A stretch of DNA of 64,000 bases from Bacillota bacterium. Its GTDB lineage: Bacteria; Bacillota; Clostridia; Peptostreptococcales; Anaerovoracaceae. Below, one piece after another: positions 43,850-51,461 of this stretch. How positions within the stretch are numbered: position 1 is the first letter of the stretch; each line of letters opens with the position of its first letter. The position numbers and the translations under genes were made by a program. The stretch spans positions 1 through 64,000 of the forward strand of contig JAEZLP010000043.1 in the NCBI GenBank assembly GCA_023415235.1, read 5' to 3'. The notes under the pieces are model-generated. The model was not told where the DNA came from and ran no database searches. It saw nothing but the letters and a program-made list of their open reading frames with translations.

Positions 43850-45121
43850 ATGAACGGATTAAACGAAGCAGTACCGGATACGGAGAAGCAGCCGCCAACC
43901 GATGCGAAAATCGCGACTTCACGCTCCGTCAGCAATACGACGCTGAAGGCAATGAACCAAAGAATGATTCTTGAAGCTATTTTTGAGAAAAGCCTGACTT
44001 CAAGAACAGAGCTTTCCAATGATCTTTTACTCAGCAAACCGGCAATTGCAGACAATTTGGGGGATTTGCTCTCCATCGGAATCGTGCAGGAATGCGGAGA
44101 GGGAGAGGTTGCGAAAGGCGGAGGACGCAAGCCCCGGCTTCTCCGCTTCAATAAGAACCATAAATACATCATCGCAATCGAATTGAACTATAAGGATCCG
44201 ATCTTTGTCCTTGGGAATCTGAAGGGGGACATCTTCAATGAATTTTCCGTCAAAATATCGGAAAACGCCAATTCCCAGGTTCGAATGGAGCTGATTAAAA
44301 ATGCGATTCACATTCTTCTGAATTCCAAGGACCTGGTTTCAGAGGACCTTGCTTGTATTGCCATTTCCTCGCCGGGAGTCTTTCCGGATAGAAAGGAGCT
44401 GTCCTTTGCCAATCCGCAGTTTAAGGACTGGTTTGATCTGGATCTGCCCAATTTTATTTCGGAGGAGTTCAAGGTTGACGTATTGCTGAAAAATGACGTC
44501 AATATGGCCACCTTCGGCGAATCGAGGTACGGAGCCGGCCGGAACTCCCAGAACATGCTCTACATCAGCTGCGGAATTGGCCTGGGCGCCGGCTTGATTC
44601 TTGATTCCAGGCTGTATGAGGGACGATTTAATTCCGCGGGAGAAATCTTCAACAATATTGACCCCGCCAAATTAAACGCTGGAACCAATCTCGAAAAGAC
44701 CATTTTTCTCAGCGCGCTGATCAGGTGCACCCAGGAGACCGTAAAGAAAAAGAACGCTTATGAGGAGGATTTCTCGGATTTCAGCAGCGTCGTAAAAGCT
44801 TATCAGGATGAAAATCCATACATTATGAGGCATCTGGAGGAGATCGGTACCGAGCTTGGATGCGTCGTATCCAATATTGTCAATCTGCTTTCCATCGACA
44901 TGGTTATTATCGGCGGAGAATATGTGGTTTTCCACCAGGTCCTCATCGATAAAATCAGCAGTATCGTGAACAAGCATTGCCTGTTCACCCCCTCTATCGT
45001 TCCCTCGGAGCTGGGACACAATGCCGGAATCATGGGACTCTTCGCCATATCGAGAGAAAATTATTTCGATTCCATTATTAAGTCGAAGCAACCGGCTTCC
45101 TCCAGCTTCCACACGGGTTGA
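43850..45121 (+). CDS. ROK-family transcriptional regulator lacking the zinc motif
   Basis: A 423-residue regulator divergent from the sugar operon. The start is ATG 43850, six bases after AGGAGG, rather than the TTG at 43844. An N-terminal extension of about 30 residues precedes the winged helix (about 34-95), followed by a ROK domain with CGIGLGAGLILD. The region where ROK proteins normally carry ExGH and the zinc motif CxCGxxGCxE reads SAGEIFNNIDPAKLNAG, so neither is present. It may bind its ligand differently from XylR or have lost sugar binding. It is the probable repressor of the sugar locus. Confidence 0.85.
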   Translation: MNGLNEAVPDTEKQPPTDAKIATSRSVSNTTLKAMNQRMILEAIFEKSLTSRTELSNDLLLSKPAIADNLGDLLSIGIVQECGEGEVAKGGGRKPRLLRFNKNHKYIIAIELNYKDPIFVLGNLKGDIFNEFSVKISENANSQVRMELIKNAIHILLNSKDLVSEDLACIAISSPGVFPDRKELSFANPQFKDWFDLDLPNFISEEFKVDVLLKNDVNMATFGESRYGAGRNSQNMLYISCGIGLGAGLILDSRLYEGRFNSAGEIFNNIDPAKLNAGTNLEKTIFLSALIRCTQETVKKKNAYEEDFSDFSSVVKAYQDENPYIMRHLEEIGTELGCVVSNIVNLLSIDMVIIGGEYVVFHQVLIDKISSIVNKHCLFTPSIVPSELGHNAGIMGLFAISRENYFDSIIKSKQPASSSFHTG

Positions 45122-45188
45122 AGTCGAAATTGTGCGGAACTTGTCGGAATTTAACTAATTAATGATAGCAGGATATTGGCAAAACAAA

Positions 45189-45197
45189 TGGTATAAT
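45189..45197 (+). promoter_or_regulatory. Extended -10 element in the ROK-nagA gap
   Basis: TGG-TATAAT (45189-45197) is a good extended -10 motif on the plus strand, but no plus-strand gene follows within 2 kb. It points into the inverted repeat at 45266-45346. Confidence 0.4.
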
Positions 45198-45265
45198 ACT
45201 CCTGATCGGAGAATTCCGATGGTTGTAGCGCAATTCTCTTTTATAACGAATAATCCATAGTGCGC

Positions 45266-45346
45266 GAAAACAGGCAATTGATACGGATTTATTGGAATTT
45301 CTTTACTTCTTTTTTCCATACAAATCTGTTGAAATTGCCTGTTTTC
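45266..45346. repeat. Long inverted repeat between the ROK gene and nagA
   Basis: GAAAACAGGCAATT (45266-45279) and its exact complement (45333-45346) flank 53 bases. The arms extend imperfectly inward (GATTTATTGGAA against GATTTGTATGGAA), so the whole could fold as one hairpin of about 80 nt. It lies just beyond the nagA stop codon. It could be a bidirectional transcript end, a small RNA or a remnant mobile repeat. Confidence 0.5.
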
Positions 45347-45351
45347 TTTCG

Positions 45352-46476
45352 TTATTGAATACGTTTTCCGCCTACATAGCATTGTTTTATCTCGAAGTCT
45401 TTACTGCATATCACAAAATCTGCATACTTTCCGGGTGCGATGCTCCCCGTCTTTTTGTCGGCTCTCAGGGCTTTCGCCGGATTGATGGACGCTGCCCGGA
45501 TTGCATCCTCCGGCTTGATTCCGAAGGAGATGGCCTTCCTCATGCATTGGAACAGATTGGTGGTGGAACCGGCAAAGGTGACCCCATCCTCCAGCACTGC
45601 GGCGCCGTTTTTCATGTGAATCTTCTGCCCTCCCGACTCATAGACGCCCTCCGGCATTCCCAGACAGGACAGAGAGTCGCTGACCAGAATAATACGCTCC
45701 GCCGAGAACATGGCAAAGGTGGCTCTGATGACGCTCTCATGAACATGGACTCCGTCGCAGATCAGCTCCGCCATTACCTGCTTGGATTCGGCGGCTGCGC
45801 CGACGACTCCCGGCGCTCTGTGCAAAAGTGGGGCCATGGCATTGTATAGATGGGTTACCTGAGTCGCTCCCGCTGCAATTGCCTTCTTTGCTGTATCATA
45901 ATCCGCCGCGGTATGGGCGATGGACACGGTGCACCGATCCTTCGCCTTTTCAATAAACTCCATCGCTCCCGGCAGCTCCGGTGCAATGCAGACAATTTTC
46001 AAAAGTCCGTCGGAGGCCTGGTATAGCCGCTGGAACATGGGATAATCGGGAACCATCAGATGTTCCTCTGCCTGGGCGCCTTTCTTTTCATGGGAAAAGT
46101 AAGGACCTTCCATGTTTATTCCCAGAATTCGGGCGGTTCCCTCTGCCGGCTTATCCCGGAACCTCACCGCATTCTGATATGCCGAATACAGGGTGGCCTC
46201 CGGCATGGTCATGGAAGCCGGAGCAAAGGACGTAATCCCATGAGTTGCCAAATATCGGGCGATCTTGGCCAAGCCGGAAAGGTCCGTGACAGAAAAATCC
46301 TCGCCCATGTTTCCGTGAAAGTGTACATCGATCAGTCCCGGTATTACATAATCACCTGAAAGATCAATCCCGTTTTCATCCTCCTCCATGGTTTCGAACA
46401 CTTCCCCATTAATGGAAAAACCGCCTGTGCGGAATGCAAAATCATCCCCTAAAATTACTGCATTTTTAAATTTCAT
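45352..46476 (-). CDS. nagA: N-acetylglucosamine-6-phosphate deacetylase
   Basis: Deacetylates GlcNAc-6-P to glucosamine-6-P and acetate, in amino sugar catabolism and cell wall recycling. The start is ATG 46476 (MKFKNAV) with AAGGAG seven bases before it, giving a 374-residue protein of normal length. Metal and active-site residues are visible: HFH in IDVHFHG, the Glu of NMEGPYF, His of SIAHTA, His of THLYNAM and the catalytic Asp of LVSDSLS. No nagB or GlcNAc transporter gene is adjacent; the next gene on the strand encodes a nucleotidyltransferase. Confidence 0.94.
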   Translation of the reverse strand: MKFKNAVILGDDFAFRTGGFSINGEVFETMEEDENGIDLSGDYVIPGLIDVHFHGNMGEDFSVTDLSGLAKIARYLATHGITSFAPASMTMPEATLYSAYQNAVRFRDKPAEGTARILGINMEGPYFSHEKKGAQAEEHLMVPDYPMFQRLYQASDGLLKIVCIAPELPGAMEFIEKAKDRCTVSIAHTAADYDTAKKAIAAGATQVTHLYNAMAPLLHRAPGVVGAAAESKQVMAELICDGVHVHESVIRATFAMFSAERIILVSDSLSCLGMPEGVYESGGQKIHMKNGAAVLEDGVTFAGSTTNLFQCMRKAISFGIKPEDAIRAASINPAKALRADKKTGSIAPGKYADFVICSKDFEIKQCYVGGKRIQ

Positions 46477-46552
46477 ATCCTGTCTCCTTGCGCAAGCGTC
46501 GCATATCTGTCTGATATAATTTGGCCGCATCAACCTTTCCGGAGCATCTATC

Positions 46553-47470
46553 TTAATCCCAAAGCTTCTCCGGATATAAACCCTTGTCCTTCAAGGATTG
46601 CAGCGCGTTCACCACAGCTTCCCTATCCTCCTTGTAAGTGACTCCGAACCATCTGTCATGGGAGGGCAGTATCTTGATCCTCGCCTTATTTTCCTTCAGC
46701 AGCTGATCCACCGCAAGAGGCAGGAAAAACTCTCCCTTCAGCGGATTATCAATAAGCGCTTTATCCAGAAATGCGGGGAACCGTTCTTCCATTTCTCTCA
46801 TCATGCTCGGGGTGAAGCCCCAAAAGTTCATGGATACGGTTGTGCCTCTGGGGACGGTATGCCAATCCTCGTCATTTTCCGTATATTGGATCTCGCCGTT
46901 GCGCCACATGATTTTAGTTCGTTCTGTAATACCGCTCAGATATCCGTCCGCAGTGGTCTCGCAAACCCCCCGCGCCACATGTCCGTATTCTGTCAAGGTA
47001 TTTTCCAGCAGGTAGCCGATCATACAGTAGTCGTAGTATTGGCCGTCTTCCGCGCGTTCCAAAAATTCATACATGGAGTGAAACGCTCCCGAGCCGTAAT
47101 AATCGTCCGCGTTGATCACGGCGAAGGGACCGTCCACCATATCCTTGCAGCTCAGTACTGCGTGGCAGGTGCCCCACGGCTTCACCCTTCCTTCGGGAAC
47201 CGAATACCCCGGAGGAAGATCGTTCAGATCCTGGAACGCATATTCCACTTGAATGAACCTCCCGGCTCTCTGATCGATCAGAGCGCGAAAATCCTCTTCC
47301 ATCTCCTTTTTTATGATAAAGATTACCTTCTTGAATCCGGCCATCACTGCGTCATAGAGGGAAAAGTCGATAATCAGCTCCCCGCCGGACCCTACCGGAT
47401 CCATCTGCTTCAGGCCGCCGTATCTGCTGCCCATACCGGCCGCCATTACAATTAATACTGGTTCTTTCAT
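46553..47470 (-). CDS. Sugar nucleotidyltransferase family protein
   Basis: A 305-residue NTP_transferase-fold protein. The start is ATG 47470 (MKEPVLIVMAAG) with GAGGAG upstream. The N-terminal signature LIVMAAGMGSRYGG with downstream KQMDPVG resembles GlmU/RfbA-type nucleotide-binding loops, and VINADDYYG near residue 115 holds the metal Asp. The acceptor is unknown; activation of a sugar-1-phosphate or of a related cell-wall metabolite is likely. It is 76 bases from nagA on the same strand, which may reflect a shared amino sugar context. Its promoter is at 47557-47585. Confidence 0.82.
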   Translation of the reverse strand: MKEPVLIVMAAGMGSRYGGLKQMDPVGSGGELIIDFSLYDAVMAGFKKVIFIIKKEMEEDFRALIDQRAGRFIQVEYAFQDLNDLPPGYSVPEGRVKPWGTCHAVLSCKDMVDGPFAVINADDYYGSGAFHSMYEFLERAEDGQYYDYCMIGYLLENTLTEYGHVARGVCETTADGYLSGITERTKIMWRNGEIQYTENDEDWHTVPRGTTVSMNFWGFTPSMMREMEERFPAFLDKALIDNPLKGEFFLPLAVDQLLKENKARIKILPSHDRWFGVTYKEDREAVVNALQSLKDKGLYPEKLWD

Positions 47471-47556
47471 TTTTATTCTCCTCAATTTTTTTGCAATTCT
47501 AATAATGGTCATTGAAACGGAAATTCCCTATATTAAAAGGCTTCCGTCGTATTTCA

Positions 47557-47585
47557 ATTTTATACCAAGGGCTGGCGCTTTACAA
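47557..47585 (-). promoter_or_regulatory. Promoter of the nucleotidyltransferase gene
   Basis: On the minus strand TTGTAA (47580-47585) and TAAAAT (47557-47562) are 17 bases apart. It is back-to-back with the promoter of the shikimate kinase gene, whose -35 box begins 13 bases away. Confidence 0.55.
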
Positions 47586-47597
47586 CTTATTTTGCAG

Positions 47598-47627
47598 TTG
47601 TAATCACTGGCTTGCTGTGTATATAAT
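47598..47627 (+). promoter_or_regulatory. Promoter of the shikimate kinase gene
   Basis: TTGTAA (47598-47603) and TATAAT (47622-47627) with an 18-base spacer, 32 bases before the start codon. Confidence 0.62.
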
Positions 47628-47659
47628 GGTACTATTATTGAACTTGACAGGAGAAGAAC

Positions 47660-48298
47660 ATGGAAAGGTTGTCTAATCGTATATTTTTAATAGGCTATAT
47701 GGGTTCGGGGAAAACTACGGTCTCCAAAATATTAAGCAGGCTGACCGGGGCCCAATGGATCGACATGGATCAGGAAATCGAAAAGGCGGAGGGGATGCCC
47801 GTCCGCAAGATATTCATCAAGTACGGGGAACACGAATTCCGGAACAAGGAGTCGGAGCTGCTCGACAAGCTATGCCATGTGACCGGAGCGCTTGATCTTC
47901 TTGCCGGGGAAGCGACGGGAGAGAGGAAGGTTCTTGACAGAATCAGCAAATATGAAGCCTTCGCTCACCGCAGCGAAAGGCTGATCGTATCCTGCGGCGG
48001 CGGAATCATTCTGGATGATCTGAACCGGAAGATCTTACAAAGCCAATATACGATATTTCTTGAGAGCGACCCGGAAGAGCTGTTCCATCGGGTGAACGGC
48101 GATAGAAACCGGCCCTTTGCCTTTATGGATATCAAGGATGAAAACGAACGTCGGCAGCGGTTTCTTGATCTGTACAAAAAAAGAGAGCCTCTTTATAAAG
48201 AGGCCGCAGGGATTACTATAAAAACCGAAGGGAAAACCCCCGAGCAGGTTGCCGGAGAGATCCGGGAATTACTTCAGGATTTCTTCCAGCTTGTCTAA
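47660..48298 (+). CDS. aroK: Shikimate kinase family protein with an insertion
   Basis: A 212-residue P-loop kinase of the shikimate kinase family. It has Walker A GYMGSGKTT near residue 12, DMDQEIE near residue 35, FRNKESELL near residue 60 and CGGGIIL near residue 115, the standard shikimate-binding positions. It is about 40 residues longer than typical AroK; the extra residues lie between the ESELL helix and CGGG. No other aromatic pathway gene is adjacent, so a different small-molecule substrate is possible. Its 3' end overlaps the convergent plsC gene by 30 bases. Confidence 0.75.
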   Translation: MERLSNRIFLIGYMGSGKTTVSKILSRLTGAQWIDMDQEIEKAEGMPVRKIFIKYGEHEFRNKESELLDKLCHVTGALDLLAGEATGERKVLDRISKYEAFAHRSERLIVSCGGGIILDDLNRKILQSQYTIFLESDPEELFHRVNGDRNRPFAFMDIKDENERRQRFLDLYKKREPLYKEAAGITIKTEGKTPEQVAGEIRELLQDFFQLV

Positions 48299-49006
48299 TA
48301 TTATTTTTTCCACCTTTTCAGGAAGGGCGTTGGCTTCCGCTTTGGATAGTCCGCTGGTTTCTATGGCAGGATGGATATGAAAGTCCACTTTCGCGCCTGG
48401 TTTCGGATAGCCCATTTTTTCATAAACCTCGTAGGTGCCGTTCAGGGTTACCGGCACAATGGGAACGCCTGCTTTGATTCCGAGTCTCAGACTGCCTTTT
48501 TTAAATTCTCCCGCATAGGGGCCTTTGCTTCTGGTCCCTTCGGGGAAGATTACAAGAGAGAACCCTTTCTTCAATAGTTCTGCGCCTTCCTCCATGGTTT
48601 TCAAGGAGGAACGGGCATCGTCCCTCTCAATAAATACGCTTCGAATATCCCGGATCCATTCTCCGAACACCGGAATTTTTCCCAAGGTGCTCTTCGCAAC
48701 AAATCCGATCTGCTTCATAGTGATGACCGCGCAGTAAACCGGAATGTCTGCATAGCCCTGATGGTTGGAAACAAAGAGAACCGGTCCCTCCGGAACGTTT
48801 TCCAGACCGGAAACATTGAGGGTTATTCCATATTTCTTCATAATGCCCTTGCCCCATGTGGTGGTGGAGTTCAGGATCTGTTCCCTTTCCTTTTCAAATT
48901 CCCCGGCATCCCGGTGTTTTTTTATTCTAAAATGAAAATATCTGAGATGCCTCAGGTTAAAGTACATCCAGAATGCAAAACAAATCAGCTTAAATGTCCT
49001 TTTCAT
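48269..49006 (-). CDS. plsC: 1-acylglycerol-3-phosphate O-acyltransferase
   Basis: Membrane-associated acyltransferase that makes phosphatidic acid. The 245-residue protein has the NHxxxxD catalytic motif as NHQGYAD near residue 80, a FIERDD region, and the glycerophosphate-binding FPEGTRSKG near residue 155. A short hydrophobic, basic N-terminus precedes the domain. It is convergent with the shikimate kinase gene, overlapping it by 30 bases, and divergent from a PAP2 phosphatase gene whose product could act on the same lipid. Confidence 0.9.
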   Translation of the reverse strand: MKRTFKLICFAFWMYFNLRHLRYFHFRIKKHRDAGEFEKEREQILNSTTTWGKGIMKKYGITLNVSGLENVPEGPVLFVSNHQGYADIPVYCAVITMKQIGFVAKSTLGKIPVFGEWIRDIRSVFIERDDARSSLKTMEEGAELLKKGFSLVIFPEGTRSKGPYAGEFKKGSLRLGIKAGVPIVPVTLNGTYEVYEKMGYPKPGAKVDFHIHPAIETSGLSKAEANALPEKVEKIILDKLEEILK

Positions 49007-49136
49007 CGTTTTCTCCTTCTGCAGCAGCAGTCCTTTCCTACTTCTGATAAAATATCATACCATAGAGGGCGCCGTTTTTTCCATACAAATTCCGCAAAAA
49101 GAGCCGCCTTTTCCATATAAATTTCATAAAAAGCCC

Positions 49137-49165
49137 TTGCGTTTGAAAAACCGCAAAATTATGAT
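49137..49165 (+). promoter_or_regulatory. Promoter of the PAP2 gene
   Basis: TTGCGT (49137-49142) and TATGAT (49160-49165) with a 17-base spacer, about 40 bases before the start codon. Confidence 0.5.
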
Positions 49166-49206
49166 ACTATTAGTATCCAAAATAATAATGTAAGGAGTGA
49201 GGCCGG

Positions 49207-49854
49207 ATGAGAACGGGTACTGATCCAAGGTATTTTAACAAAAAAAGAATGGTTTTAGCGGCAGCCGGCCTGGCGGTTTTCGCCGTCATTGCCTATTTTG
49301 TCATGACCCGGGATACTCTGGTCGTTGATACTGTCATCCGGGAATTCATCTATGCCGGGAGAAGTGACGGCCTTACCGCTTTCTTCACCGCCATGACCTA
49401 TCTGGGCAATTGGCAGACCGTGACTCCGATTTGTCTCCTGTTTCTGCTGATCCCCAGAGTACGAATGCCTTATGGCTTTCCCGTATCCATTGCGGCCATC
49501 CTGGCAACCGTCATCCAGAAATCGCTGAAGCTGGCGTTCCGCAGGATTCGTCCCGATCTGTCCCTTCATCTGATCGAGCAGGGCGGCTACAGCTTTCCCA
49601 GCGCGCATTCCTTTACCGGACTGGTTTTCTACGGTCTGCTGATCTACTTGTGCAGGCGGAACATAAAAAACAGAACCGTATCAAACATTCTGACGGTTCT
49701 GCTGTCTGTCCTGGTTTTTCTCATCGGTTTCAGCCGGATATACCTTGGGGTCCATTATCCCACCGACGTAGCGGGAGGCTGGTCCCTCGGAATCTGTGTC
49801 CTGCTGATCATCATTTCGTTTCTTCCTGACGACGGCAAGCGGCGCAGCCGTTAA
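49207..49854 (+). CDS. PAP2-family membrane phosphatase
   Basis: A 215-residue membrane protein with five or six hydrophobic helices and the three PAP2 signature pieces: KLAFRRIRP (about 102-110), PSAHSFTG (about 131-138) and SRIYLGVHYPTDVAGG (about 178-193). Relatives dephosphorylate phosphatidic acid, phosphatidylglycerol phosphate or undecaprenyl pyrophosphate, and the sequence does not decide. The ATG follows a GGAG. It is convergent with the PLD gene, overlapping it by four bases, and all four genes around here act on phospholipids or nearby substrates. Confidence 0.88.
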   Translation: MRTGTDPRYFNKKRMVLAAAGLAVFAVIAYFVMTRDTLVVDTVIREFIYAGRSDGLTAFFTAMTYLGNWQTVTPICLLFLLIPRVRMPYGFPVSIAAILATVIQKSLKLAFRRIRPDLSLHLIEQGGYSFPSAHSFTGLVFYGLLIYLCRRNIKNRTVSNILTVLLSVLVFLIGFSRIYLGVHYPTDVAGGWSLGICVLLIIISFLPDDGKRRSR

Positions 49855-51293
49855 AAGGTGCTGAGTCCTGTTTCTTCCTGAATTCTGTAAATCCAAACCT
49901 TCCACAGGCTGTCATCCCGATACTCGGAAAAGTCACCGGTATAAATTCCATCCCGGTTTTCCCAAATCCGGTCAAAATACTGCTCAAATTCAACTGCCAC
50001 CGGGTCTCCCGCTTTCAGGGCAACCATCAGGTCCGACTCCAGATTGTAGTTGTCCAGATTTCTTCGGGTATAGTTGGCTGAGCCGCCGATGATAACGACC
50101 TGATCCTTTTTATAAACGGCAATCACCTTGGTATGAAATTGTTCCCCGTGGGTGAGATACCATCTGACCTGTATTTTTCCGTCGGATTTTTTAATAAGCT
50201 CCGCTGCGGCCTGCCGGTTGGGAATTCCGTTCTTTTCAAATCCGAAGGCGTCCTTGTTGGGGTCCAAAACGATCCTTGTCTCCGCGCCCCGTTCCGCTGC
50301 CCGAATCAGCTCCCGGATGATTTCCCGATGAGCTAAATAGAACATTCCAAGATCAATCCGATCTCCTTCTTCCGCGCTTTTAATCTGTTCCAGAATCTTC
50401 TCTTTTATTTTATCCTCCGTCAGAATCCTGACCTCGGTATTCTCTCGAACCTGTGTGCCGCCTCCGCTGTATTCCACGTCCTTCAGCTCTCTGCCGGAAA
50501 ACGCGGCAACTGCCTTTTCAGACTCGAGCAGGTGGCTTACCGCCTTTCCGCTGAATTGAAACGCCACATTGGAATGGTACGAACTGCCGTCGTGGGGATT
50601 GGAAGAGCTGACCATGGCCCCGTCCTCGGTAATCAGCACCTTACGGTGGTTCGCCTTGAAATTGAGCAGCCTCAGGTAATTCCGAATCCCTACCTTCGGG
50701 CCGTTGTCTCCGAAGGGATTCTTCATCCAGCCTTCCTGACCCACGCCGAAATGGCGGAGATAGGTTCTGTAATATCCCGCATACAGCGGATTGGAATCCC
50801 GGATCCTGCCGGAATCCGTAACGATGACTTCGACGCCGTTCTCTTCCATCCGGCGAAACTGATCATTCATCCTGGGTCCGTAGCTGTTGTTGATTTCATC
50901 GGTGATCAGATACGCCTTCAGCTCCGGATGACTTTGTTTTTGGGCGATCAGCGCGTTCGTGATTTTTTCAGTCGATTGGGGAAACTGTTGTTTTTCTGTA
51001 TTGTAAAAGTCATTGTATAGAAAAATGTCGGCAACGACAAAATCCTGCGCGGCCTCGATCATCCTGACCTGCTCTTCAAGGATATTCTGTTCGTAAACAG
51101 TTTCTCCGTCCTTTAAATATGTAAGATCATAGATCATCCGGAGGTCCGCCACGCTGGTAGGGGGACTCATATAGGAAGTCCCTTCCGGAGCCTTTGTGCT
51201 CCATCCGAAATAAAGCGGAATTACCAGCGCTGCGGCGATCACAGTGAGTATCATCTTTCTCCTTTTATGCCCGGCACGTCTGCCTGCCTTCAT
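49851..51293 (-). CDS. Membrane-anchored phospholipase D family protein
   Basis: A 480-residue PLD-superfamily protein. The start is ATG 51293 (MKAGRRAGHKRR), six bases after AAGGAG; the frame back to 51326 would start inside a tandem DNA repeat. A basic N-terminus and one helix (about 14-30) anchor it in the membrane. Two HxK motifs follow: NHRKVLITED with SSSNPHD, and FHTKVIAVYKKD with GGSANYT. Neither has the exact HxKx4D spacing, so the catalytic type is uncertain. Cardiolipin-synthase-like or phosphodiesterase activity are the main options. Confidence 0.8.
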   Translation of the reverse strand: MKAGRRAGHKRRKMILTVIAAALVIPLYFGWSTKAPEGTSYMSPPTSVADLRMIYDLTYLKDGETVYEQNILEEQVRMIEAAQDFVVADIFLYNDFYNTEKQQFPQSTEKITNALIAQKQSHPELKAYLITDEINNSYGPRMNDQFRRMEENGVEVIVTDSGRIRDSNPLYAGYYRTYLRHFGVGQEGWMKNPFGDNGPKVGIRNYLRLLNFKANHRKVLITEDGAMVSSSNPHDGSSYHSNVAFQFSGKAVSHLLESEKAVAAFSGRELKDVEYSGGGTQVRENTEVRILTEDKIKEKILEQIKSAEEGDRIDLGMFYLAHREIIRELIRAAERGAETRIVLDPNKDAFGFEKNGIPNRQAAAELIKKSDGKIQVRWYLTHGEQFHTKVIAVYKKDQVVIIGGSANYTRRNLDNYNLESDLMVALKAGDPVAVEFEQYFDRIWENRDGIYTGDFSEYRDDSLWKVWIYRIQEETGLSTF

Positions 51294-51320
51294 AAAAATC
51301 TCCTTCCACCCGGTTTTCCA

Positions 51321-51461
51321 GTCCATTCAATATCCAGCGTCCGGCCGCACAGTCTATTCAATATCCGGCGTCCGGCCGTTCAGTCCGTTCTGAATCCAAC
51401 CGTTTAGTCTGCTCTGAACCCGGCGCCCGTCTGTTCAGTCCGTCCCGAATCCGGGTTTCGG
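51321..51461. repeat. Degenerate 31-bp tandem repeat between PLD and aminotransferase genes
   Basis: About 4.7 units fill the gap: 51321-51351, 51352-51382, 51383-51406 (24 bp, shortened), 51407-51437 and a partial 51438-51461. Each starts GTCY and shares a TCNAAT/TGAA-rich middle, a CGGCGYCCG block and a final GTTCA. The array ends exactly at the aminotransferase stop codon and precedes the PLD ribosome binding site. No function is evident. Confidence 0.7.

Noticed and set aside
51321..51461. CRISPR array
   Set aside because: The units abut directly with no unique spacers, are diverged and number fewer than five; no cas genes nearby.
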